The position numbers and the translations under genes were made by a program. Below are positions 1 to 6,466 of a stretch of DNA of 13,926 nucleotides, piece after piece (the first letter of the stretch is position 1; each line of letters opens with the position of its first letter). The notes below the pieces were generated by a model. That model saw nothing but the letters and a program-made list of their open reading frames with translations. It was not told where the DNA came from and did no database searches. The DNA lies in contig CANHWS010000060.1 of assembly GCA_947464365.1 (NCBI GenBank), forward strand, positions 1 through 13,926. Reading direction: 5' to 3'. Source of the stretch: Cytophagaceae bacterium. Lineage in GTDB: Bacteria; Bacteroidota; Bacteroidia; Cytophagales; Flexibacteraceae.

Positions 1-366
1 GATGGTGGTTTTGCCATGGCTACCTGCAATCACGATCCGCTGCTTGTTAAGGGACTGCTGATAAACATACTCTGGGTAGCTATAGACCTTGAGGCCGAGG
101 GACTGGGCATGCAATAGCTCGGGGTTGTCTGCTTTGGCATGCATACCAAGGATAACAGCTTCAGTTTCAGACGTGATGCGCTCAGGAAACCAACCCATAG
201 GCTCAGGGTATAGTCCTTTGGCTTTTAGTCGATCCGCAGATGGATTAAAGATCTCGTCGTCAGAGCCCGTAACATGATAACCTTTGGATGACAAAGCGAT
301 CGCCAAGTTGTGCATGGCAGCTCCACCTATCGCTATAAAGTGGATATGGCCTTTTGATTCTGTCAC
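1..366 (-). CDS. Mpl-like Mur ligase (peptidoglycan recycling), N-terminal part, cut by window edge
   Basis: The 122 visible residues start VTESKGHIHFIAIGG and reach the ATP-binding loop GSHGKTT at residues 115-121. The first 100 residues form the Rossmann-like UDP-sugar binding domain of Mur ligases: IGGAAMHNLA at 13-22 and GSDDEIF at 34-40. The wording (MHNLAIAL, ILGMHAKADNPELL) is that of the Bacteroidota Mpl/MurC-like group, whose E. coli relative Mpl joins UDP-MurNAc to the recycled tripeptide in the cytoplasm. MurC itself usually has GIGGSGM there, so MurC is less likely. The start is GTG at 366: an in-frame TGA lies 30 nt further upstream and there is no ATG between. The substrate cannot be settled without the missing central and C-terminal domains. 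The gene is divergent from dnaB. Confidence 0.85.
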   Translation of the reverse strand, partial: MTESKGHIHFIAIGGAAMHNLAIALSSKGYHVTGSDDEIFNPSADRLKAKGLYPEPMGWFPERITSETEAVILGMHAKADNPELLHAQSLGLKVYSYPEYVYQQSLNKQRIVIAGSHGKTTI

Positions 367-461
367 GTGGGTGGGGGTGGTGATAATTAGATGAAAGGAA
401 GGTCATTTGGCATAAGCTCGCTTTGCCAGTAGCCGTCAGAAGTTTAGGCTGGACTTTTAGT

Positions 462-508
462 TTGGTGCCAAGGAGGTACGTACCACAACGAAGATTGTGC
501 AGCACCAA
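462..508 (-). other. Structured element in the leader of the Mpl-like gene
   Basis: A perfect 7-bp inverted repeat (TTGGTGC 462-468, GCACCAA 502-508) encloses a perfect 10-bp palindrome (GGTACGTACC, 475-484) and a hairpin with stem CACAA/TTGTG (484-488 and 495-499, loop of 6). The palindrome and the hairpin share base 484, so they compete. If the promoter at 521-551 is used, the element sits in the minus-strand 5' leader, about 95 nt before the GTG start. I recognise no known riboswitch or tRNA. The rest of the 445-nt spacer shows only promoter matches and a small dyad (ATATCA/TGATAT at 637-651). Confidence 0.35.
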
Positions 509-520
509 CAGGCATAACTG

Positions 521-551
521 CAAATTTACTAATTTTATCCTACCGACCCAA
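521..551 (-). promoter_or_regulatory. Candidate Bacteroidota promoter for the Mpl-like gene
   Basis: Read on the minus strand, TTG (551-549) is followed after 20 nt by TAAATTTG (528-521). This fits the Bacteroidota primary sigma consensus of a -33 TTG-type box, 19-21 nt and a -7 TAnnTTTG box. Transcription would begin near 514, giving a leader of about 150 nt. Confidence 0.45.
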
Positions 552-778
552 TTACGTCCACACCACCTATACCTGTGCAAAATTTACCGAATTTCACCAT
601 AGAACTGGTTGTAAACCTAATAGCACAACAAGTTGTATATCAACCTGATATGAGCACAGACAAGCTTACTGCTAGTGGCAAAAAAACAATGCTGGCCTAA
701 CTTGTTGACTTTGAGGCTACAGCAAAAAGTTTGCAACTCAGATAAGCTCGTTAAGCAACTATCGATCAGACAAAGGCT

Positions 779-786
779 TATATTTG
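779..786 (+). promoter_or_regulatory. Candidate -7 box for dnaB
   Basis: TATATTTG is an exact match to the Bacteroidota -7 consensus TAnnTTTG, 25 nt before the dnaB ATG. Transcription would start near 793, leaving a leader of about 20 nt. No TTG lies at the right distance upstream, so only half of the promoter is supported. Confidence 0.4.
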
Positions 787-811
787 TTACCCCCGAACGC
801 GAGACTGACCT

Positions 812-2494
812 ATGGACAACCAAATTACGCCCTTCACTAAAAGCCCTGTCCGGAGTCGCAATTTTGGTGGGCCACCAACAGTTGGCTTTGCCAAAATGCC
901 ACCACAGGCTCTAGATATAGAGGAGGCAGTTTTGGGTGCAATTCTGCTGCAAAAGGAGGCTATTTTTGATGTGATGGAGTTTCTGAAGCCCGAAAGTTTC
1001 TACAAGGAGGCCCATCAGCACATTTTTGCCGCCATGCTTGTCCTGATTAATCGTCATGACCCTATCGACTTCATGACGGTGACCATGGAGCTTAGGCGCC
1101 AAGGCGCTATGGAAATTGTTGGTGGACCAAGCTATCTCACTGGGCTAACCAACCGCTTGACTTCTGGAAGCAACGTCATAGTCCATGCGCGCTATGTGCA
1201 GGAGATGGCCATCAAACGCCAGTTGATCCAGGTTAGCAGCTCCATCGAAAAGAATGCCTACGAGGACACCAGTGATGTATTCGAACTGTTAGACGATAGC
1301 GAACAGAAGCTGTTTGAGATCCTAGACAGCAACATCAAACGAAACTATATGCCGATTAACGAGGTGCTAGAGCAAGCCCTCGCCGATCTGGAAAAACGTA
1401 AAGAACAAAAGGATGGCCTGACTGGGATTCCATCTGGCTTTAGCCGACTAGATGCCATGACGGCAGGCTGGCAGAAGGGTGCCTTGATCATCATCGCTGC
1501 TAGGCCTGGTATGGGTAAGACGGCCTTTATCCTGAGTGCCAGTCGCAATGCAGCCGTGGACTTTGGCAAAGCGGTCGCTATATTCTCTCTGGAAATGCCT
1601 GCTGTTGACTTAGCAACCCGCCTAATGAGTAGCGAGGCATCCATCGAGAGCGAAAAGCTTAAGACAGGTAAGATGCTAGACCATGAGTGGGGCCAGCTTA
1701 CCTCTAAAATCAGCAAACTATCGTCTGCCCCTATTTTTATTGACGATACCTCGGCCCTCAATGTGCTAGAGCTTAGGGCCAAATGCCGCAGGCTCAAATC
1801 TCAGGGCAAGCTCGATATTGTCATTATTGATTATTTGCAGCTGATGAGTGGTGGCAACCCCAATGCACCCAAAGGTGGCAACCGTGAGCAGGAGATTGCC
1901 TATATCTCTAGGTCGCTCAAACAAATGGCGAAGGAGCTCGAAGTGCCCGTAATTGCGCTATCACAGCTCAGCCGGGATGTTGAAAAACGCGGCAGCGACA
2001 AAACCCCACAGCTGTCGGATTTGCGCGAATCTGGCTCTCTAGAGCAAGATGCCGATATGGTTATTTTCCTCTATCGGCCAGAGTATTATGGCATCAACGA
2101 GGACGAGAATGGCAACTCTTTGCAGGGTGTGGGCAAGGTAATCATCAGCAAACACCGTGCAGGTAGTACTGGGACAATCGACCTGAGGTTTATCGGTGCC
2201 TATACCAAATTTACTGATCTGGACGACTTCAATGGCAACTTTGGAGGTGGATATACCCCCCCTGGCCCAGCAGGTGGAGCCCCAGGTGGTGGTGGCGCGG
2301 GAGGTTTCGGCGGTGGATTCCCGGGCTCTCAGGAACGTGGGATTCCGTCAGAGTTTTCATCTGGCTTCAATGGTGGGGCCGGTCAGGGAAATGGCTCGAT
2401 GATCGTCAAGTCTGGCCTCAAGAACAACAAGAATAATGGTGATGGTGGCAACGGAGCCAACCCGATCAACCCGCTAGACAATGTGCCGTTTTAG
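812..2494 (+). CDS. dnaB: Replicative DNA helicase DnaB, with a long glycine-rich C-terminal tail
   Basis: DnaB is the hexameric ATP-driven helicase that unwinds DNA at the replication fork and recruits primase. The 560 residues hold an N-terminal DnaB domain (about 30-135), a linker helix (about 180-205) and a RecA-like motor domain (about 205-470). The Walker A loop is RPGMGKT (231-237), Walker B is IVIIDYLQLM (336-345), the sensor region is SQLSRDVEKR (384-393), and SKHRAGSTG (446-454) carries the conserved arginine R449. Residues 474-560 are unlike a typical DnaB: glycine-rich low complexity, ending NPLDNVPF, which resembles the acidic-Pro-Phe tip of SSB. The protein is longer than most bacterial DnaB (about 450-520 residues). 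The ATG at 812 lies 25 nt after a -7 box. An N-terminal extension of about 30 residues precedes the conserved domain. Confidence 0.97.
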   Translation: MDNQITPFTKSPVRSRNFGGPPTVGFAKMPPQALDIEEAVLGAILLQKEAIFDVMEFLKPESFYKEAHQHIFAAMLVLINRHDPIDFMTVTMELRRQGAMEIVGGPSYLTGLTNRLTSGSNVIVHARYVQEMAIKRQLIQVSSSIEKNAYEDTSDVFELLDDSEQKLFEILDSNIKRNYMPINEVLEQALADLEKRKEQKDGLTGIPSGFSRLDAMTAGWQKGALIIIAARPGMGKTAFILSASRNAAVDFGKAVAIFSLEMPAVDLATRLMSSEASIESEKLKTGKMLDHEWGQLTSKISKLSSAPIFIDDTSALNVLELRAKCRRLKSQGKLDIVIIDYLQLMSGGNPNAPKGGNREQEIAYISRSLKQMAKELEVPVIALSQLSRDVEKRGSDKTPQLSDLRESGSLEQDADMVIFLYRPEYYGINEDENGNSLQGVGKVIISKHRAGSTGTIDLRFIGAYTKFTDLDDFNGNFGGGYTPPGPAGGAPGGGGAGGFGGGFPGSQERGIPSEFSSGFNGGAGQGNGSMIVKSGLKNNKNNGDGGNGANPINPLDNVPF

Positions 2495-2538
2495 TACTTG
2501 ATCTCTCTGTTTTGAAAGCGCTAATTGCTGCATTATTA

Positions 2539-2572
2539 GTGGTAACTGGTGCTCATAAGTCACCATCCTTTT
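2539..2572 (+). terminator. Weak terminator-like hairpin after dnaB
   Basis: TGGTAACT (2540-2547) pairs with AGTCACCA (2558-2565) with one A-C mismatch, around a 10-nt loop, followed by ATCCTTTT. It lies in the 76-nt gap between dnaB and the convergent small TPR gene and would stop dnaB transcripts just as they enter that gene. The stem is imperfect and the T-run short. Confidence 0.3.
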
Positions 2573-2891
2573 AATCCATCTCAGCCCTAACATTGGCCAA
2601 GGCACGCTGTAACTCAAGGTAGGTTTTGGTATTGCCAGTCGTTTGGGCTAGCTCCATACCAGTTTCTAACAATGATTGGGCCAGGGCATAATCCTCCGCA
2701 TCGTGCGCTAGGCTTGCGGCAGTGTAGTAGGCCGGTAAATAATCAGGGTGCTCTGTCCTGAGCTGGTCCAATAACAGTAGGGCGGTGGCTGGATCCTGCC
2801 GGCTGAGCTCTACCGCATAGGCATAATGATTAAACGGATCAGCAGGGTCTTCCTGGATAAACTGGGCCAATTGCGTCAAGATGCTGCTCAT
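2571..2891 (-). CDS. Small TPR-like protein
   Basis: A cytoplasmic, all-helical protein of 106 residues starting MSSILTQLAQFIQEDPADPF. Three helix-turn-helix units with TPR spacing are visible: about 16-40 (NHYAYAVELS), 44-72 (LLLDQLRTEHPDYLPAYYTAA) and 73-100 (DAEDYALAQSLLETGMELA). The D-P-x-D-P-F start and the HPDYLPxYY motif fit a small TPR family common in Bacteroidota, where function is generally unassigned; partner binding is the family-level expectation. The frame is open upstream to ATG 2975, but those 28 residues (MHLCYHNPAFWLV...) are unlike the family, so I place the start at 2891. The gene converges with dnaB and diverges from the B12 cassette. Confidence 0.8.
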   Translation of the reverse strand: MSSILTQLAQFIQEDPADPFNHYAYAVELSRQDPATALLLLDQLRTEHPDYLPAYYTAASLAHDAEDYALAQSLLETGMELAQTTGNTKTYLELQRALANVRAEMD

Positions 2892-2983
2892 ACTTCGTTG
2901 GTTTTTGTTTAGGAGGCTATTTACCGATAGGGTAGTGACAAGCCAAAATGCTGGGTTGTGGTAGCAAAGGTGCAAGATATTTT

Positions 2984-3014
2984 TTTGGTTTATGGAGCAT
3001 TGCCTCTACCTTTG
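2984..3014 (+). promoter_or_regulatory. Bacteroidota promoter driving the cobalamin riboswitch
   Basis: TTTG (2984-2987), a 19-nt spacer and TACCTTTG (3007-3014) match both halves of the Bacteroidota sigma consensus with correct spacing. The expected start site, about 3020, coincides with the 5' edge of the riboswitch aptamer, which independently supports the call. Confidence 0.7.
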
Positions 3015-3020
3015 AGCCAT

Positions 3021-3262
3021 AATTGGTGCTCATAATGTCCTCGTGATCTTTTGAGCTTAATAGGGAATCTGGTGCGAAACCAGAACTGTGCCCGCAACTG
3101 TAAGTTCCGCAACAGCCCCCTCAATTGCCGTCTTCGCCATGCGATGGATTGGCAAACCCACTGGCCAGAATATGACTGGGAAGGGGAGGGTAGGCTAGGA
3201 GCAAGTCAGGAAACCTGCCCATTATGCTTTGCCCACATTACCTCCGGGCCCAGAGGTAGGCG
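3021..3262 (+). promoter_or_regulatory. Cobalamin (B12) riboswitch
   Basis: Class hallmarks appear in the correct order: AATAGGGAAT, a perfect hairpin TCTGGT/ACCAGA (3069-3085), the CCCGCAACTGTAA core (3091-3103), CCCACTGG (3158-3165) and the B12 box AAGTCAGGAAACCTGCCC (3203-3220). A closing 7-bp stem is visible between CATAATG (3031-3037) and CATTATG (3220-3226). Behind the aptamer a hairpin TACCTC/GAGGTA (3239-3244 with 3253-3258, loop CGGGCCCA) is a candidate P13/expression platform. It has no U-run, so I infer translational rather than terminator control. Adenosylcobalamin binding would be expected to lower expression of the downstream secreted protein. Confidence 0.93.
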
Positions 3263-3412
3263 ACCTATATGACAGTCACAACTCGGGTTAATAGTGCCGG
3301 GATGTGCTTTTGTATCCTTAGCCCACTTTTTTGTCTGGTTTGTGTGACGTGGTTAACCCTATGGTTCAACCTTCGTTTTGTCCTTTGCGGGGCAGACAAC
3401 AAACTCCACCTA

Positions 3413-4744
3413 ATGAACAAGTTTATTTTTTCGTTGCTGATCCTATCGGTCAGCCTGCTTTCTGCAAACACTAAGCTAAAAGCCCAAGTCACAGCCCCTA
3501 AGATCGTCGTTGTTAATGGCGGCAGATTTGAGTTTTCGCCACCGTTTGCTGATTTCGTTACAGTAGGTGTTTATGATCGTGCTACAAGGACCTATCAACT
3601 GATCGACACCATTAACGACCAATCCGTCCAGGATGTGATTACGTTCGGGAAGGGTAGTATCTACGTCGCTTACGTCCTGAGCCAGACAACCCTCACCGCC
3701 TACAACCTAAATACTGGGCAAATGATCGCACAGCGAACTGGCCTTTTGGGTGGAAGTAAACTCGGTTTTGTAGATCAAGAAAACTTCAGCAGCCTGATCG
3801 TCACGCGCGGTTTCGGCACACCAGCAGGAGATCCCTACGTGCTGATCCTCAATCAAAACAACCTCAATACTGTTGCCTCCATTACAGGCATAAGTGACGA
3901 GTGTGGTCATGTCGTGACGCGTGGGACTAAGGCATATGTCTCGGTACCGGGTAATTTTATGTCAACCTCTGGAAACATTGCCGTCATTGATCTGCTGACT
4001 AATAGGCTGGAGCAGGAAATTCAACTAGGAACCAAGGGCAAAGGCATCGAGCGTATTTTTTACAAAGAGGATGCGATTGTTTCGGTTAACAATGGTGGGT
4101 ACCAAAGCCCTAGGGGTACTTTGTCAGTCTTGTTCCTAGATCAGCAGACCCCAAGGATGGATACCACTTTTGATTTCCCCATTGCCAATGCAGCAGGCAT
4201 TGTAGGTAACAACCTTTATGCACGACTTACTCATACTGATGGTATCGGCAGTTTTGATCTAGCACGTGGCCAGATTCAGGATTCGCTACTGATCAAACGC
4301 AGTTTTGCAATCGCCCGAGTTGATAGCAGCAACCAGTCCATCATCCTGACGGATGCTAACTATAGCACCCCTGGTAAAGCTAGGATCTACAACCTGCAAG
4401 GGCTAGCTGTGGATAGCTTCAATGTTGGCGTGTCGCCCGAAGCGGTTGCTGTGGCCTACTTCAATGCCTCAACCACCTTATTGTCTGGCACTTCAGAGCT
4501 CGATTCTAAGTTGGTTGCCTTTCCCAATCCTGCAAACGAAACACTTTATGTTAAATATGGTCAGCTAATCGATGGATCAGACTCGTTAGGCTATAAGCTG
4601 TATAATAACCTTGGTCAGGTGGTTTTAGTGGTCGAGCCAAATTCCGCCACTAGCCAAGTTTCAGTTCAGCACCTGCCATCCGGTACCTATTACTTAAGGT
4701 TAGATCAGGCGGCTGGGGCGCTACAGGTTGTTATTCAGCACTAG
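3413..4744 (+). CDS. Secreted beta-propeller protein with T9SS sorting domain, BtuG-like candidate under B12 control
   Basis: The 443-residue product begins with a Sec signal peptide MNKFIFSLLILSVSLLSA, likely cut after A24 in KLKA-Q. Residues about 28-352 show YncE/DUF5074-style propeller repeats: VNGGRFEF (34-41), TVGVYDRATR, IYVAYVL, LTAYNLNTG, KAYVSVPGNF, NIAVIDLLTNRLEQEIQLG, ARIYNLQGLAVDSFNVG. Residues 368-443 form a type A T9SS sorting domain (FPNPANETLYV, YNNLGQVV, LPSGTYYLRL), so the protein should cross the outer membrane and be attached or released there. There is no lipobox. The B12 riboswitch upstream and a terminator downstream make it a single-gene unit. I infer a BtuG-like cobalamin-capturing role; ligand binding is not shown by the sequence. 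An in-frame ATG at 3269 would add 48 residues with a second hydrophobic stretch; I prefer 3413 because a normal signal peptide starts there. Confidence 0.85.
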   Translation: MNKFIFSLLILSVSLLSANTKLKAQVTAPKIVVVNGGRFEFSPPFADFVTVGVYDRATRTYQLIDTINDQSVQDVITFGKGSIYVAYVLSQTTLTAYNLNTGQMIAQRTGLLGGSKLGFVDQENFSSLIVTRGFGTPAGDPYVLILNQNNLNTVASITGISDECGHVVTRGTKAYVSVPGNFMSTSGNIAVIDLLTNRLEQEIQLGTKGKGIERIFYKEDAIVSVNNGGYQSPRGTLSVLFLDQQTPRMDTTFDFPIANAAGIVGNNLYARLTHTDGIGSFDLARGQIQDSLLIKRSFAIARVDSSNQSIILTDANYSTPGKARIYNLQGLAVDSFNVGVSPEAVAVAYFNASTTLLSGTSELDSKLVAFPNPANETLYVKYGQLIDGSDSLGYKLYNNLGQVVLVVEPNSATSQVSVQHLPSGTYYLRLDQAAGALQVVIQH

Positions 4745-4815
4745 AGATCTCCTTAATGTCAGGCTAAGCGATAGCCAAGTTTGATTTTGGTTTCGTTTGA
4801 CTCAGTACCAAGCAT

Positions 4816-4854
4816 AAGGCCAGCCGCAACCAAACATCGCGGTTGGCCTTTTTT
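4816..4854 (+). terminator. Strong intrinsic terminator of the B12-regulated gene
   Basis: AAGGCCAGCCGC (4816-4827) pairs over 12 positions, one of them a G-T wobble, with GCGGTTGGCCTT (4839-4850) around an 11-nt loop, and is followed by further T residues to 4854. It lies 71 nt after the stop codon at 4744. Confidence 0.85.
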
Positions 4855-4885
4855 GATTGATCGAATACCCAACCGAATATTGTGG

Positions 4886-4912
4886 TATGTTTGTTTCATA
4901 ATTTATATTATG
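4886..4912 (+). promoter_or_regulatory. Orphan promoter-like box with adjacent dyad
   Basis: TATGTTTG (4886-4893) matches the -7 consensus exactly and is followed 3 nt later by a perfect inverted repeat CATAAT-TTAT-ATTATG (4897-4912) lying where transcription would start, as an operator would. No -33 box has the right spacing (the nearest TTG is 26 nt away) and no plus-strand gene follows, because both convergent genes end here. The 325-nt gap 4745-5068 otherwise holds only the two terminators. Confidence 0.25.
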
Positions 4913-5007
4913 TTAAATTAAAGTAACGGAAGGTAAATAACTCTTCTAACACAGGTCAGTCATTTGAGGGAATGTGGGGGGGCTAGGTGATTCGGAACCC
5001 TGCCAGA

Positions 5008-5048
5008 AACAACAATGCCAACAGCTGGGAGGCCATTGGCATTGTGTT
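5008..5048 (-). terminator. Hairpin terminator after the secreted TPR gene
   Basis: CAATGCCAA (5013-5021) pairs perfectly with TTGGCATTG (5036-5044), extended by AACA/TGTT (5008-5011 with 5045-5048) across a one-base bulge. On the minus strand it follows the stop at 5069 by about 20 nt and runs into T-rich sequence (TTGTTGTTTCTGG). Confidence 0.6.
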
Positions 5049-5068
5049 GGTTAGGGCTTTAGGTCGGA

Positions 5069-6346
5069 CTATTTCTTATCCGATTCCTTTTGCTTTTTCT
5101 CAATCTCCTTGAGGACTCCCTCCATACGTTTGAAGTTAGGCTCATCCTTGAGGCGGCCATAGATTTGTAGTAAGGCGTTTGCAGCTTGCTCATCATCCGA
5201 TTTGGCTACCAAGGCTTGCTCAAAGTAGATTTTCGCCTCCTTAAATAAGTTGTCAGACTTGGTGATAAACTGCTTGATCTTAGGGTTTGGGGCCAGTTTA
5301 GGATTTTTATTCCGAAGCCTTACGTCCTTGTTTTGGAGTTCGTCAGCACTGTCGAGGATGGCCTTAGAACGGTTGAAGATGATAGCACCTGCATCATAGG
5401 CATAAGTGCTATTCTTAGGGTCAATGGTGCTAGCTTTTTTGTAAAGCTCCAGCGCAGTCATTTTGGCTGTAAACGAAGCTTGAGCTTTCCCTTCCTTCTC
5501 GAGGTTGCGGCTTTCTTGGTTATACAAGCTGCCCATCAGATATACCCATTGACCATTCGTCGGTTCGGCATCGATAAGTTCCTGCAGTTTAGGACGCGCT
5601 TCGTTGTACTTCTCTGCATCCATCAAGTCCTTGAGCTGTACACGGATAAGGCTGGGCTCTTTAGGAAATTTCTGGCGTGCACGTACAACAAATGCCTGTA
5701 AACCTTCTTGGTTTTCTTTCTCCTGATAGATCTGCGCAACGGTGATGTAAGAGCTCAGCTTAGAGGTTTTGCCAGTTGCTTGTTCTTCAACTTTGATGAC
5801 ATTCTCAGCAGCGATTGGGTCTTGCAATCGGTAGGCACAGGTCATTGAGTTGTTGTAGCAATTGGTATCCTTAGGCCTGATTTCTGCAGCCTTCATGAAG
5901 TGGTTGTAAGAACTCATGAAGTTATCCTTCTGGAAAGCCTCAGCACCAGAGTTGAACAACAAGACGTAAATGTTGTCCTTGGATTTGACAACAAGCTCGG
6001 TGTACTCCTTGCTTCTTTCCTTTTGCTCTAGCAACAGGACTTTGCCGAATGAGCTATGGGTAACCAAGGCTGCAGAGTCCCCACCCAAAGCCTTGAACTT
6101 AGGGTCTTTACTGTTGGCTAGGTCATAATAGATCTGACCACGGGTGTACCAAAATTTTGGCTTCAGGAGCTCTTCGTCTCGTTTGCGCCCAAGGTCAATG
6201 TTGAGTTTGGCTTTGTCAAGGTCGCCAGCACGCTGGGCCAAAATGGCGTTCGAGAGCACATTGCCGCTCTGGGCCACTAGTTGCTGACTAAGGCTGCAAC
6301 CCAGAAGGGTCATGAGGCCTAGTTTGGCAAATGATCTCAGTTTCAT
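5069..6346 (-). CDS. Exported TPR-repeat protein downstream of gyrA
   Basis: The 425-residue protein begins with an export signal MKLRSFAKLGLMTLLGCSLS. Cleavage could follow VA25 (VA-QSG, the common Bacteroidota pattern), or LLGC at 14-17 could act as a weak lipobox; the sequence does not settle which. Helical repeats with TPR spacing are visible at about 31-55, 65-78, 131-163 (GAEAFQKDNFMSSYNHFMKA), 198-230, 266-311 (ALELYKKASTIDPKN) and 368-400 (AKIYFEQALVAKSDDEQAA). Both termini of the mature protein are lysine-rich and charged. TPRs mediate protein contacts, so a periplasmic scaffold role is likely, but the partner is unknown. It lies 120 nt downstream of gyrA on the same strand and could be cotranscribed; no well-formed promoter or terminator lies between them. 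A gyrA-TPR arrangement in other Bacteroidota is my recollection, not checked. Confidence 0.88.
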   Translation of the reverse strand: MKLRSFAKLGLMTLLGCSLSQQLVAQSGNVLSNAILAQRAGDLDKAKLNIDLGRKRDEELLKPKFWYTRGQIYYDLANSKDPKFKALGGDSAALVTHSSFGKVLLLEQKERSKEYTELVVKSKDNIYVLLFNSGAEAFQKDNFMSSYNHFMKAAEIRPKDTNCYNNSMTCAYRLQDPIAAENVIKVEEQATGKTSKLSSYITVAQIYQEKENQEGLQAFVVRARQKFPKEPSLIRVQLKDLMDAEKYNEARPKLQELIDAEPTNGQWVYLMGSLYNQESRNLEKEGKAQASFTAKMTALELYKKASTIDPKNSTYAYDAGAIIFNRSKAILDSADELQNKDVRLRNKNPKLAPNPKIKQFITKSDNLFKEAKIYFEQALVAKSDDEQAANALLQIYGRLKDEPNFKRMEGVLKEIEKKQKESDKK

Positions 6347-6466
6347 GAGGTTTTATGTGGGGTATTATGGGTTTGGGTCTCTGGTTCAGTAATATGGAAG
6401 GCCAAATAGTAAGGTAGGGGTGCAATGTAAATAAGGCAACCACTACCCTTCTATCAGCTTGGTTTG

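Noticed and set aside
260..580. Minus-strand open frame of 106 codons overlapping the Mpl-like start
   Set aside because: It overlaps the clearly coding Mpl-like frame and its composition looks like translated spacer; no family resemblance.
1345..1797. 150-codon frame antisense to dnaB
   Set aside because: Shadow of the conserved DnaB motor domain on the other strand; serine/arginine-rich with no motif.
3051..3272. 73-codon plus-strand frame
   Set aside because: It lies wholly inside the cobalamin riboswitch, whose RNA motifs explain the sequence.
6403..6411. Possible minus-strand promoter TACTATTTG between gyrA and the TPR gene
   Set aside because: It has three bases instead of two between TA and TTTG and no matching -33 box; chance is likely.
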